Source of the DNA: DATMMS01 sp036824145
GTDB taxonomy: Bacteria > Chloroflexota > Dormibacteria > DASZGP01
NCBI GenBank assembly: GCA_036824145.1
Contig: DAITAT010000043.1
Coordinates: 1 to 14,631, forward strand
Reading direction: 5' to 3'
DNA length: 14,631 nt
The position numbers and the translations under genes were made by a program. Below are positions 9,146 to 14,631 of this stretch, in pieces (position 1 is the first letter of the stretch; every line of letters starts with the position of its first letter). Under the pieces are notes generated by a model. The model did not search any database. It was not told where the DNA came from and saw nothing but the letters and a program-made list of their open reading frames with translations.

Positions 9146-10051
9146 ATGGAAGTTGTCAAGATCACCCCGCGCGGTTACTGCCATGGCGTCGTGGACGCCA
9201 TCAAGATCGCGCGCAAGCTCGGCGCCGAGGCCGGATCGGAGGGTGTGCCGCAGCCCATCCACATGCTCGGCTACCTGGTCCACAACGAGCACGTCACCGA
9301 CGAGCTGAAGGAGCACGGCGTCGACCTCGTCGACGAGGACGACCGCTTCGCCGGCCTCCAGAGGATCGATGAGGGCACCGTGATCTTCACCGCCCATGGC
9401 GTCTCGCCCCAGGTCAAGCAGCAGGCCGAGGCGATGGGGCTGCAGGCAGTCGACGCCACCTGCTCGGACGTGGTGCGCACCCACGACCTCGTCAAGGAGC
9501 TGGCGGCGCGCGACTTCCACATCTTCTACATCGGCCAGCTCAAGCACCCCGAGCCCGAGGGAGTGATCGGCGAGGCGCCCGATCGAGTTCACCTGCTCGA
9601 GCCCCTGGACTTCGAGGCCCTCGATCACGTGGAGTTCCCCACCCAGAAGATCGCGGTCACCTGCCAGACCACCCTGAGCCAGTGGGACACGGTCTCAACG
9701 ATCGAGGAGATCCAGCGCCGCTGGCCGCACGTCGAGGTCTACAACGAGATCTGCAAGGCCACCCAGGAGCGGCAGGAGGCCGCGGTTGCGGCCGCCGCGG
9801 AGGTCGACATGGTGATCGTGGTCGGCTCCAGCCGCAGCTCCAACTCCAAGCGCCTGGTCCAGGTTGTCGAAGAGCTGGGACACAAGCCGGCGCACCTCGT
9901 CGACAGCCCGGCCGATATCGACAACACCTGGTTTGAAGGCGTGGACCGCGTAGGTGTCACCTCGGGCGCGTCGACGCCGACCTGGATGACGCGCAAGGTG
10001 ATCGAGCACCTCGAGAAGCTCGGCGCCGGCGACCCCGTCGCCGCTGAGTAG
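9146..10051 (+). CDS. ispH: 4-hydroxy-3-methylbut-2-enyl diphosphate reductase
   Basis: A 301-residue IspH (LytB), the last enzyme of the MEP pathway. It uses a [4Fe-4S] cluster to reduce HMBPP to isopentenyl and dimethylallyl diphosphate. All three cluster cysteines are present: C12 (RGYCHG), C106 (DATCSD) and C203 (NEICKATQERQE). The HPE motif with the catalytic glutamate is at 134-136, and the substrate-binding SSNSKRL is at 231-237. The N-terminus (EVVKITPRGYCHGVVDAIKIA) and the 'YLVHNEHVTDEL' segment follow the Bacillus-type subfamily and not the E. coli type. I chose the ATG at 9146, which gives exactly the family N-terminus. Upstream codons to 8975 overlap the methyltransferase antisense and are not conserved. 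Translation may be leaderless, since TAAGAT sits 7 nt upstream. It converges on the MBL hydrolase gene, 11 bp between stops. Confidence 0.96.
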   Translation: MEVVKITPRGYCHGVVDAIKIARKLGAEAGSEGVPQPIHMLGYLVHNEHVTDELKEHGVDLVDEDDRFAGLQRIDEGTVIFTAHGVSPQVKQQAEAMGLQAVDATCSDVVRTHDLVKELAARDFHIFYIGQLKHPEPEGVIGEAPDRVHLLEPLDFEALDHVEFPTQKIAVTCQTTLSQWDTVSTIEEIQRRWPHVEVYNEICKATQERQEAAVAAAAEVDMVIVVGSSRSSNSKRLVQVVEELGHKPAHLVDSPADIDNTWFEGVDRVGVTSGASTPTWMTRKVIEHLEKLGAGDPVAAE

Positions 10052-10062
10052 GCGCCCCCGGC

Positions 10063-10866
10063 TCACTCCCTCAGCTTGTAGGCGGTCTCGGGGCCGCTGC
10101 TCACGATCTCGAGGCGGCCGTCAGCAGCCAGCTTCTCCAGGTGCGCCACCAGGCTGCGAGTGGCGATCGGGTACATCGCCTCAGGAGTGTCGTCGTAGGC
10201 CACTGGCAGCAGCTGGGGGATGATCCGCGGGTCCTGACCAAGAGCGCCGAGGACCTTGGCCTCTCGTTCGAGACGGTGCGCGATGTAGCTCTCAAGGTAG
10301 GCGCTGGGCGCCTCGATCTTGGGGCCGTGGCCGGGCCTGATGACGGCCGGGTCAAGGTCGCGCGCGCGGCGCAGCGAGTCGAGGTACTGGGACATGTCGC
10401 CGTCGGGCGGGTCGATGACGATGTAGCCCTCACCGGCGACCAGGTCGCCGGCGAAGAGCGTCCGGTCCTCGGCGAGCCAGAAGCAGAGGTGGCCGCGGGT
10501 GTGTCCCGGGGTGTGCACGACTTCGAGGCTACCGCCGCCGAAGGGCAACTCGTCGCCGTCGGCAAGCTCGCGGTCGAGGACCGGCGCCTCGGGATGGCGA
10601 AAGGCTGCCAGCGGCACTCCCAGGAGCCGCGCGAAGGCAACCGCACCTTCGCTGTGGTCGACGTGATGATGGGTCAGCAGCACCGCCGTCGCCTGGCCCT
10701 GGTGGCGGACTGCGTCCTCGATCCTCCCCAGGTGGCCCGCATCGTGTGGTCCGGGGTCGATCACCAGCACCTCGCCCTCGCCCACGACGTAGGTGTTGGT
10801 ACCCCTGCCGGTGAGCGCCGAGGGGTTGGGCGCGAGGACGACCTGGACTTTCGGCTCGGTGGTCAT
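10063..10866 (-). CDS. Metallo-beta-lactamase-fold hydrolase, LACTB2-like
   Basis: A 267-residue MBL-fold enzyme. The zinc ligands are in place: THHHVDH (H66, H68, D70, H71), HTPGHTRGH (H122 region), FAGD (D141) and RPGHG (H180). Residues 1 to about 190 are the MBL domain. Residues about 190-267 form a helical, winged-helix-like tail (AHRLEREAKVLGAL ... LVAHLEKLAADGRLEIV) like the C-terminal part of LACTB2. LACTB2 is an endoribonuclease in animals; bacterial members are mostly uncharacterised hydrolases, so the substrate is open. The ATG overlaps the stop of the NUDIX gene (ATGA), making it the last member of a coupled operon with acyl-CoA-type enzymes. A thioester or CoA-metabolite substrate would fit that setting, but this is inference. 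Confidence 0.88.
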   Translation of the reverse strand: MTTEPKVQVVLAPNPSALTGRGTNTYVVGEGEVLVIDPGPHDAGHLGRIEDAVRHQGQATAVLLTHHHVDHSEGAVAFARLLGVPLAAFRHPEAPVLDRELADGDELPFGGGSLEVVHTPGHTRGHLCFWLAEDRTLFAGDLVAGEGYIVIDPPDGDMSQYLDSLRRARDLDPAVIRPGHGPKIEAPSAYLESYIAHRLEREAKVLGALGQDPRIIPQLLPVAYDDTPEAMYPIATRSLVAHLEKLAADGRLEIVSSGPETAYKLRE

Positions 10867-11663
10867 CCGCCGGCGTCCAGTTCGTAGCCGGGCTCTCCGG
10901 GCAGGACCACCCTGATCTCGGGGCTGGGGCCCACGCCGCTGACAATGCGGGGCAGGATCGGAGTCAGGTCCCGGCCGGCGGGCAGGCCCACCAGGGCCCC
11001 GGCGACATCAGGGAACTCGGCCAGCGAGGTCAGCGCGGCGCGGGTCGGGGGCAGGGTGTAGGCCTCATTGGTGTCGGCGCGCTCCAGGGCGGCGGCGGGG
11101 GTGATCCACTCCAGCGACTCCACCTCGCCGACGGCGGCCACCGCCTCCTGGCCCGTGGGCATGGCCGCGGCATAGAACCTGGTGTCGTAACGCTTGGGAA
11201 GCTCCTCGGGCGTTACCCAGCGGGCGAAGTAAGCGATCGCCCCGGGATGGAGCCGGAGGCCGCCCGCCCGGACGGTGGCGGCGAAGCTTTCAGCGTCGCT
11301 GTGGACCCGCGCCCGCGCCTCCGCCGCCCAGCCCGGGTGGGGGAGCTCGCCGGCGTCGGTGCCCAGAAGCACGGTGGTCTCCTCGAAGACCTCGCGGATG
11401 GCGCCGATCCGGAAGGCCAGCGCCGGCGGCAGACCTTCGCCATCACCATCCGCGGCGATGCGGGCGGCCTGGTCTGGGTCGATGTTGGTGAGCCCCTGCC
11501 AGCCGGGGTCGGCGTCGGCCTCGTCGATGCGGCCCCCCGGGAAGACCTGGGCCCGGGGCGCGAACTCCGCCTCCACCGGGCGGAGCATCAGCAGGGTCTC
11601 GAGCCCGGCCGGGCCGTCACGAAGGACGGCGACCGTCGCGGCGGGCCGGGACGGGACGATCAG
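10863..11663 (-). CDS. NUDIX hydrolase, NUDT19-like, probable CTG start
   Basis: Called from CTG at 11663, giving 266 residues. The NUDIX signature is split by an insertion, as in the NUDT19 type: FPGGRID (about 41-47), then about 40 residues, then REVFEE (90-95), which supplies the metal-binding glutamates. The usual glycine after REVFEE is Thr here. Known NUDT7/NUDT19 relatives hydrolyse CoA and acyl-CoA, which suits the enoyl-CoA hydratase beside it; the substrate here is inferred. The first ATG, at 11588, would cut away the first beta strand (AATVAVLRDGPAGLETLL), which the fold needs. No ATG, GTG or TTG occurs between it and the upstream in-frame stop. CTG 11663 overlaps the hydratase stop as CTGA, mirroring the ATGA overlap at the gene's other end, so reinitiation at CTG is the best reading. 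Confidence 0.82.
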   Translation of the reverse strand: MIVPSRPAATVAVLRDGPAGLETLLMLRPVEAEFAPRAQVFPGGRIDEADADPGWQGLTNIDPDQAARIAADGDGEGLPPALAFRIGAIREVFEETTVLLGTDAGELPHPGWAAEARARVHSDAESFAATVRAGGLRLHPGAIAYFARWVTPEELPKRYDTRFYAAAMPTGQEAVAAVGEVESLEWITPAAALERADTNEAYTLPPTRAALTSLAEFPDVAGALVGLPAGRDLTPILPRIVSGVGPSPEIRVVLPGEPGYELDAGG

Positions 11664-12466
11664 GCTGGGCTGGGGGTCTGGCCGAAGCGCGGCTCGCGCT
11701 TCTCCAGGAAAGCGCTGACGCCTTCCGTGAAGTCGTCAGTGACGATGCATTCCGCTTGCAGGTCGGCCTCCAGGTCCAGGATCTCGGACAGGCTGGCGCT
11801 GGTGGCTTTGATCATCGCAGCCTTGGTCAGGGCGATCGCCTTGACCGGGCCTCGCGCCAGCGAGGCCGCCAGCTCCTGGGCCGCGCCGGCCAGGTCATCG
11901 GCGGGCACCACGCGGTTTACGAGCCCTATGTCGAGCGCCTCGTCGATGCCCACCCGGCGGGCGGTCCAGGCCATCTCCAGGGCCCGCGGCAGACCCACCA
12001 GCTGGACCAGGAGGTAATTGCTGCCGGCGTCGGGGACCAGGCCCACCCGCGAGAACGCCTGCATGAACGATGCCTTGTCGGAGGCGACCCGGATATCGGT
12101 GGCCAGGGCGAGGCTCATCCCAGCGCCTGCCGCGATGCCGTTGATGGCGCCCACGATCGGTTTGGGCAGCTCTCGCATCGCCATGATCAGGGGCGCGTAG
12201 CGGCGCCGCAAGACCTCCTTGACTGAGGCGGCCGGGTCGGCTCCGTCGGTTTCGATGCTGCGCAGGTCCTGTCCGGCGCTGAACGCTCGACCCTCACCGG
12301 TCAGCACCACCGCCCGGATGCCGCCGTCCGCGGCGATGGCGCGGAAAGCATCCTGCAGCTCGAAGCAGAGCGTCTCGTCGAGAGCGTTGAAGCTGTCCGG
12401 CCGGTTGAGGCTGATGGTGGCCACCGCCTCGGCCTCACCGTAGATAAGGGTCTCGAAGTCCTTCAT
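11660..12466 (-). CDS. Enoyl-CoA hydratase/isomerase family protein, PaaG-like
   Basis: A 268-residue crotonase-fold protein of normal family length. The oxyanion-hole segments are FSAGQDL (62-68) and GIAAGAGMSLALATDI (110-125), which bind and polarise the acyl-CoA thioester. AFSRVGLVPDAGSNYLL (137-153) carries an acidic Asp (146) at the place used by PaaG-type isomerases. The Glu pair of classical enoyl-CoA hydratases is not in place, so isomerase or ring-epoxide isomerase chemistry (as in phenylacetate breakdown) is more likely than simple hydration. The other paa genes are not in the window, so a specific pathway is not claimed. The end EGVSAFLEKREPRF is typical. It sits 32 bp behind the Arg-tailed hypothetical and is coupled to the NUDIX gene by a CTGA overlap. 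No strong Shine-Dalgarno is seen. Confidence 0.88.
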   Translation of the reverse strand: MKDFETLIYGEAEAVATISLNRPDSFNALDETLCFELQDAFRAIAADGGIRAVVLTGEGRAFSAGQDLRSIETDGADPAASVKEVLRRRYAPLIMAMRELPKPIVGAINGIAAGAGMSLALATDIRVASDKASFMQAFSRVGLVPDAGSNYLLVQLVGLPRALEMAWTARRVGIDEALDIGLVNRVVPADDLAGAAQELAASLARGPVKAIALTKAAMIKATSASLSEILDLEADLQAECIVTDDFTEGVSAFLEKREPRFGQTPSPA

Positions 12467-12498
12467 CCCGATGCCGCCAGTATGGCAGGAGCCTCAAT

Positions 12499-12900
12499 TC
12501 AGTGAGCCCGGTGGCGGTGTTTGCGACGGCGCCGGCTACGGAGGCGTCGCGACTCGCCCGACCTCTCGGCTGGGGTGGTGTCGGCGCCCGTCTCGCCGGT
12601 CACGCCCGCAGACCCCGAAGCGTTCTCGGGGACGGCTTTCGGGGCCGCCTCGAGGGCTCGCGTCTCCGCCTCGGTCGGGGCGTACAGGGACGGCGATGTC
12701 TCTGCCGGCGAGCGCCTCAACCCCGCAGCCCGCTCTTCGACCACGCGAAGAGCGCCGGTGGCCGCCTCATCTGGATGGTTGGCGAGCCGTTCCTCGAACT
12801 CAGCCAGGAACTCAGCCAGGGGCTTCTTGGCCGGCGCTTTGCCGGCTACGCGGAGCTCCGGCTCCTGGTCCTCGGCATCATGCCTGACGTCCGGGCTCAT
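12499..12900 (-). CDS. Hypothetical protein with Arg/His-rich C-terminal tail
   Basis: Not recognised. From the ATG at 12900 it has 133 residues. The N-terminal half is acidic and helical (KKPLAEFLAEFEERLANHPDEAATGALRVVEE, shown in parts), with LAEF encoded twice by a tandem repeat. The middle is Ala/Pro/Ser/Thr/Glu-rich and probably disordered. The end SRRLRSRRRRKHRHRAH is strongly basic and could bind nucleic acid or acidic surfaces. Third codon positions are mostly G or C, like the neighbours, which supports real coding. The opposite strand also has open frames here, so support is moderate. Alternative starts are an ATG at 12927 and a TTG at 12981. TAGGAT 8 nt before 12900 fits a leaderless start. 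It is the first gene of the minus-strand group, 32 bp ahead of the PaaG-like gene. Confidence 0.5.
   Translation of the reverse strand: MSPDVRHDAEDQEPELRVAGKAPAKKPLAEFLAEFEERLANHPDEAATGALRVVEERAAGLRRSPAETSPSLYAPTEAETRALEAAPKAVPENASGSAGVTGETGADTTPAERSGESRRLRSRRRRKHRHRAH
12796..12819 (+). repeat. Perfect 12-bp tandem repeat
   Basis: GAACTCAGCCAG occurs twice head to tail (12796-12807, 12808-12819). On the minus strand it codes LAEFLAEF in the hypothetical protein, an in-frame duplication of four residues. Confidence 0.85.
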
Positions 12901-12914
12901 GATCTCGAATCCTA
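12901..12914 (-). promoter_or_regulatory. Possible -10 box before the hypothetical gene
   Basis: Read on the minus strand, TAGGAT (12914-12909) ends 8 nt before the ATG at 12900. It resembles the TAAGAT boxes placed 6-7 nt before ispH and hemQ. An AGGA within it could instead act as a Shine-Dalgarno at 10-nt spacing. Confidence 0.3.
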
Positions 12915-13006
12915 GTCTTCTGGCCATCGCCTTGAGCTCAGGGCACGCTGTCCGGATAGCGCAACGACGGTGCTTGGCCAACTGGAGAAGGCAGCTTGCC
13001 TTGCGG

Positions 13007-13041
13007 AAACCCTATACTTTCCTCTTTAGAGTATAGGGTTT
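13007..13041 (+). promoter_or_regulatory. 12-bp perfect inverted repeat, probable operator of the Fic gene
   Basis: AAACCCTATACT (13007-13018) and AGTATAGGGTTT (13030-13041) are exact reverse complements with an 11-nt spacer. The element is AT-rich inside very GC-rich DNA and ends 10 bp before the Fic ATG. TATACT in the left arm and TATAGG in the right arm look like -10 hexamers, so a dimer bound here would probably cover the promoter. The winged helix at the Fic C-terminus is an obvious candidate ligand, but this is inferred. As RNA it could also form a stem-loop near the start codon. Confidence 0.75.
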
Positions 13042-13051
13042 ATAGCATTCC

Positions 13052-14140
13052 ATGAAGAGTTTCGTTGATCTCGATCGCACGCTCTCGCGCCAGCCCCCGC
13101 GGCTCGGCTCGTCTCTAGCGCGTGTCGACCAAGGGCGCGGCCAAGAAGCGCTCTTCGAGGACCAGGTGCCGGAGCTGCTGCAGCGGCTCGCGAACGACGC
13201 CAGGGTCGAGTCGGTCACCGCGTCGAACGCCATCGAGGGGGTCGTGGTCGAGGACGCCGCGCGGCGGGCACGCGTCATCGAGGCCGAGGGTTCCGTGCAC
13301 CTTCGCAACCGTAGTGAGAAAGAAGTTCGTGGGTACCGCGACGCGCTGGACTATCTGATTCAGCGTGGTGGTGAGGAGAAGCCCAGCCTACCTCTCGTCC
13401 TGTATCTGCACCGTGTGCTCTATGCCCACACCGGCAGCCAGGGAGGGGGAGAGTTGAAGACCGCCGACCACCAGATCATTTCCAACGATGTCGAGCTCGG
13501 ACGCCGCGTGGTCTTCGAGCCGCCGCCCAATCAGCAGACCGAGTTCCTACTGCGTGAGCTGGTGGATCGGTACAGCACGGCAGTGGATGAGCATGCCGGT
13601 CATCCACTCGCGATGATTGGCGCGTTTGCCGTGGATTTCCTCGCGATCCACCCGTTCGGGGACGGAAACGGACGAGTGTCGCGCCTGCTGACCAATCACC
13701 TCTTGCTTCGAGCTGGCTACGGCGTTGTCAGATACGTCAGCCTCGAGCAACGTGTTCTCGAGCACAAGTCTCGCTATTACGGCAGCCTCCAGGACTCGCA
13801 GACCGGATGGCATGGGGCCGAGCACTCGGTCTGGCCATTCGTCACTTTCCTCACCGATATGCTGGCCGAGTCATACGACAGGTTCGAGCGCCGCGTGGCT
13901 GCCAGCCGACGTAGCACCAGCGGCACGAAGTTGGCACAGGTCCGCGCCTACGTTCTCGAGGAGGCCCCCGCTCGGGTGACGCTTGCCCAGATCCGAAGGC
14001 AGCTGCCTGGGGTCAGCGACATGACCATTGGGAACGCGTTACGACAACTTCAAGCCGAGGGGCTGATCGAACTAGACGGACTAGGACGCAGCGCGGGTTA
14101 TCGCCGCCGTCAACCAGAGAGTTCGAAAAGCGTCCAGTGA
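13052..14140 (+). CDS. Fic-domain protein (AMP-transferase type) with C-terminal winged helix
   Basis: A 362-residue two-domain protein. Fic enzymes transfer a nucleotide moiety, usually AMP from ATP, to hydroxyl side chains of target proteins. An N-terminal helical region carries the inhibitory motif (S/T)xxxE(G/N), here S58-NAI-E62-G63. This places it with class II Fic proteins, whose own N-terminus blocks the ATP site, so no separate antitoxin gene is needed. The catalytic motif HPFGDGNGR begins at H200, with all core residues intact. The flap GELKTADHQI is at about 134-142. Residues about 292-352 form a winged helix (VTLAQIRRQLPGVSDMTIGNALRQLQAEGLIEL), as in many bacterial Fic proteins. 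G+C looks lower and codon choice more mixed than in lon or ispH, suggesting later arrival. Transcription is probably controlled by the inverted repeat just upstream. The target is unknown. Confidence 0.92.
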   Translation: MKSFVDLDRTLSRQPPRLGSSLARVDQGRGQEALFEDQVPELLQRLANDARVESVTASNAIEGVVVEDAARRARVIEAEGSVHLRNRSEKEVRGYRDALDYLIQRGGEEKPSLPLVLYLHRVLYAHTGSQGGGELKTADHQIISNDVELGRRVVFEPPPNQQTEFLLRELVDRYSTAVDEHAGHPLAMIGAFAVDFLAIHPFGDGNGRVSRLLTNHLLLRAGYGVVRYVSLEQRVLEHKSRYYGSLQDSQTGWHGAEHSVWPFVTFLTDMLAESYDRFERRVAASRRSTSGTKLAQVRAYVLEEAPARVTLAQIRRQLPGVSDMTIGNALRQLQAEGLIELDGLGRSAGYRRRQPESSKSVQ

Positions 14141-14168
14141 CCCCTCCGGCCGCTGGCGCCGGCCCCGA

Positions 14169-14180
14169 TAAGATTGGGCG
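14169..14180 (+). promoter_or_regulatory. Putative -10 box of a leaderless hemQ transcript
   Basis: TAAGAT (14169-14174) ends 6 nt before the ATG of hemQ, with no Shine-Dalgarno between. The spacing would put the RNA 5' end at the start codon, the same arrangement as at ispH. The GC-rich segment upstream shows no good -35. Confidence 0.5.
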
Positions 14181-14631
14181 ATGCCAGAAGCCATCGCTCA
14201 GCGTCGCGAGTTCGTCCGCTTCGCCTTCTATAAGGTCGACCCGGGCTGGCGGCGCCTCGACGAGGGTGCTCGCGAGAAGGGTCGCTCCGAGGTCGAGGGC
14301 CTGATTGGTCGCTACGCCGAAGGCATGATGATCCGGCCCTATTCGACCGTGGGGATGCGCGCCGACAGCGACCTCTGTTTTTGGACCGCGTCCCACGAGC
14401 TGAGTTCGATCCAGGATTTCGCCCGGGACTTCGACGCCACCGCGTTGGGCAAGCTCAGCCTCAACACCAACTCCTTCCTCGCCATGACCAAGCGTTCGAT
14501 CTACCTCGACCAGCACACCCATCCCGGCCAGGAGCGCCTCCACATCAAGCCCAGCACGGCCAAGTACGTCTTCGTGTACCCCTTCGTCAAGACGCGCCAG
14601 TGGTACCTGCTGCCCAAGGAGGACCGCCAGC
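14181..14631 (+). CDS. hemQ: Coproheme decarboxylase HemQ (chlorite dismutase family), 5' part
   Basis: The right window edge cuts the gene after 150 codons; full family members have about 230-250 residues. The start MPEAIAQRREFVRFAFYKVDPGWRRL and the body GRYAEGMMIRPYSTVGMRADSDLCFW (given in parts) match the first ferredoxin-like half of the HemQ/chlorite dismutase family. The segment KYVFVYPFVKTRQWYLLPKEDRQ contains the 'YPxxKxRxWYxLP' signature, whose first Tyr is the reactive tyrosine in HemQ. HemQ converts coproheme III to heme b in the coproporphyrin-dependent pathway of Gram-positive-type bacteria. The proximal heme-ligand histidine lies beyond the window, so true chlorite dismutase activity cannot be excluded directly, but the N-terminal type favours HemQ. 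It sits 40 bp behind the Fic gene but seems to have its own start signal. Confidence 0.85.
   Translation, partial: MPEAIAQRREFVRFAFYKVDPGWRRLDEGAREKGRSEVEGLIGRYAEGMMIRPYSTVGMRADSDLCFWTASHELSSIQDFARDFDATALGKLSLNTNSFLAMTKRSIYLDQHTHPGQERLHIKPSTAKYVFVYPFVKTRQWYLLPKEDRQ

Noticed and set aside
11247..12017. Plus-strand frame across the NUDIX and PaaG-like genes
   Set aside because: Low-complexity Arg/Ala/Gly composition, antisense to two recognisable enzymes.
12502..13036. Plus-strand open frames opposite the Arg-tailed hypothetical
   Set aside because: They have no recognisable motif, and their sequences are Arg/Leu-rich or Ser/Ala-rich mirror translations. The minus frame has the more natural acidic-helix composition. 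Not excluded with certainty.
14141..14168. GC-rich CCGGC/GCCGG repeat behind the Fic gene as a terminator
   Set aside because: Short arms, no T-run, and the segment runs straight into the hemQ start signal.

Overview
The window is GC-rich, densely packed bacterial chromosome with no rRNA, tRNA, CRISPR array or transposase that I can see. Gene content suggests a monoderm-like, high-GC lineage such as Actinomycetota, Chloroflexota or a relative like Dormibacterota. The pointers are a HemQ-type coproheme decarboxylase, a Bacillus-type IspH, a mycobacterial-style YbjN protein, an AMIN-like anti-sigma partner, and probable leaderless genes preceded by a TAAGAT box. The phylum cannot be fixed from this sequence alone.

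Layout. Positions 1-551 hold the 3' part of a J-domain protein, which converges on an MFS exporter (567-1811, minus). Divergent from the exporter is a flavin/electron-transfer group: etfB (1933), etfA (4-nt type overlap), dodecin, and a YbjN-family protein. This group converges, with an 18-bp overlap, on a minus-strand pair: an ECF sigma factor and a single-pass membrane protein that is probably its anti-sigma factor (4407-5680). Divergent from the sigma factor is lon (5835-8339). Behind lon lie a gene-free AT-richer stretch and what looks like a 3'-decayed methyltransferase (minus). ispH (9146-10051) runs the other way. It meets a tightly coupled minus-strand operon, read from right to left: an Arg-tailed hypothetical, a PaaG-like enoyl-CoA hydratase/isomerase, a NUDT19-like NUDIX hydrolase, and a LACTB2-like metallo-beta-lactamase-fold hydrolase. 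Divergent from that operon, behind a striking AT-rich 12-bp inverted repeat, is a stand-alone Fic/winged-helix protein (13052-14140). A 5' fragment of hemQ runs off the right edge.

How the genes fit together. ETF accepts electrons from acyl-CoA-type dehydrogenases, and dodecin binds free flavin, so 1933-3942 is a flavin-centred unit. The enoyl-CoA hydratase, the NUDIX protein (family relatives hydrolyse CoA derivatives) and the MBL hydrolase form an acyl-CoA-flavoured operon. The sigma/anti-sigma pair is an envelope-sensing module beside the stress protease Lon. Most genes are conserved housekeeping types.

The least ordinary items are: the Fic/winged-helix gene with its private operator-like palindrome; the zinc-finger-less, AMIN-domain anti-sigma partner with a palindrome inside the predicted sigma promoter; a perfect 12-bp hairpin in the last codons of lon; a NUDIX gene that can only start properly at a CTG overlapping the preceding stop; and the decaying methyltransferase. 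I did not find an obvious new multi-gene defence or mobile system. The Fic locus is the closest candidate for an under-described regulatory unit.
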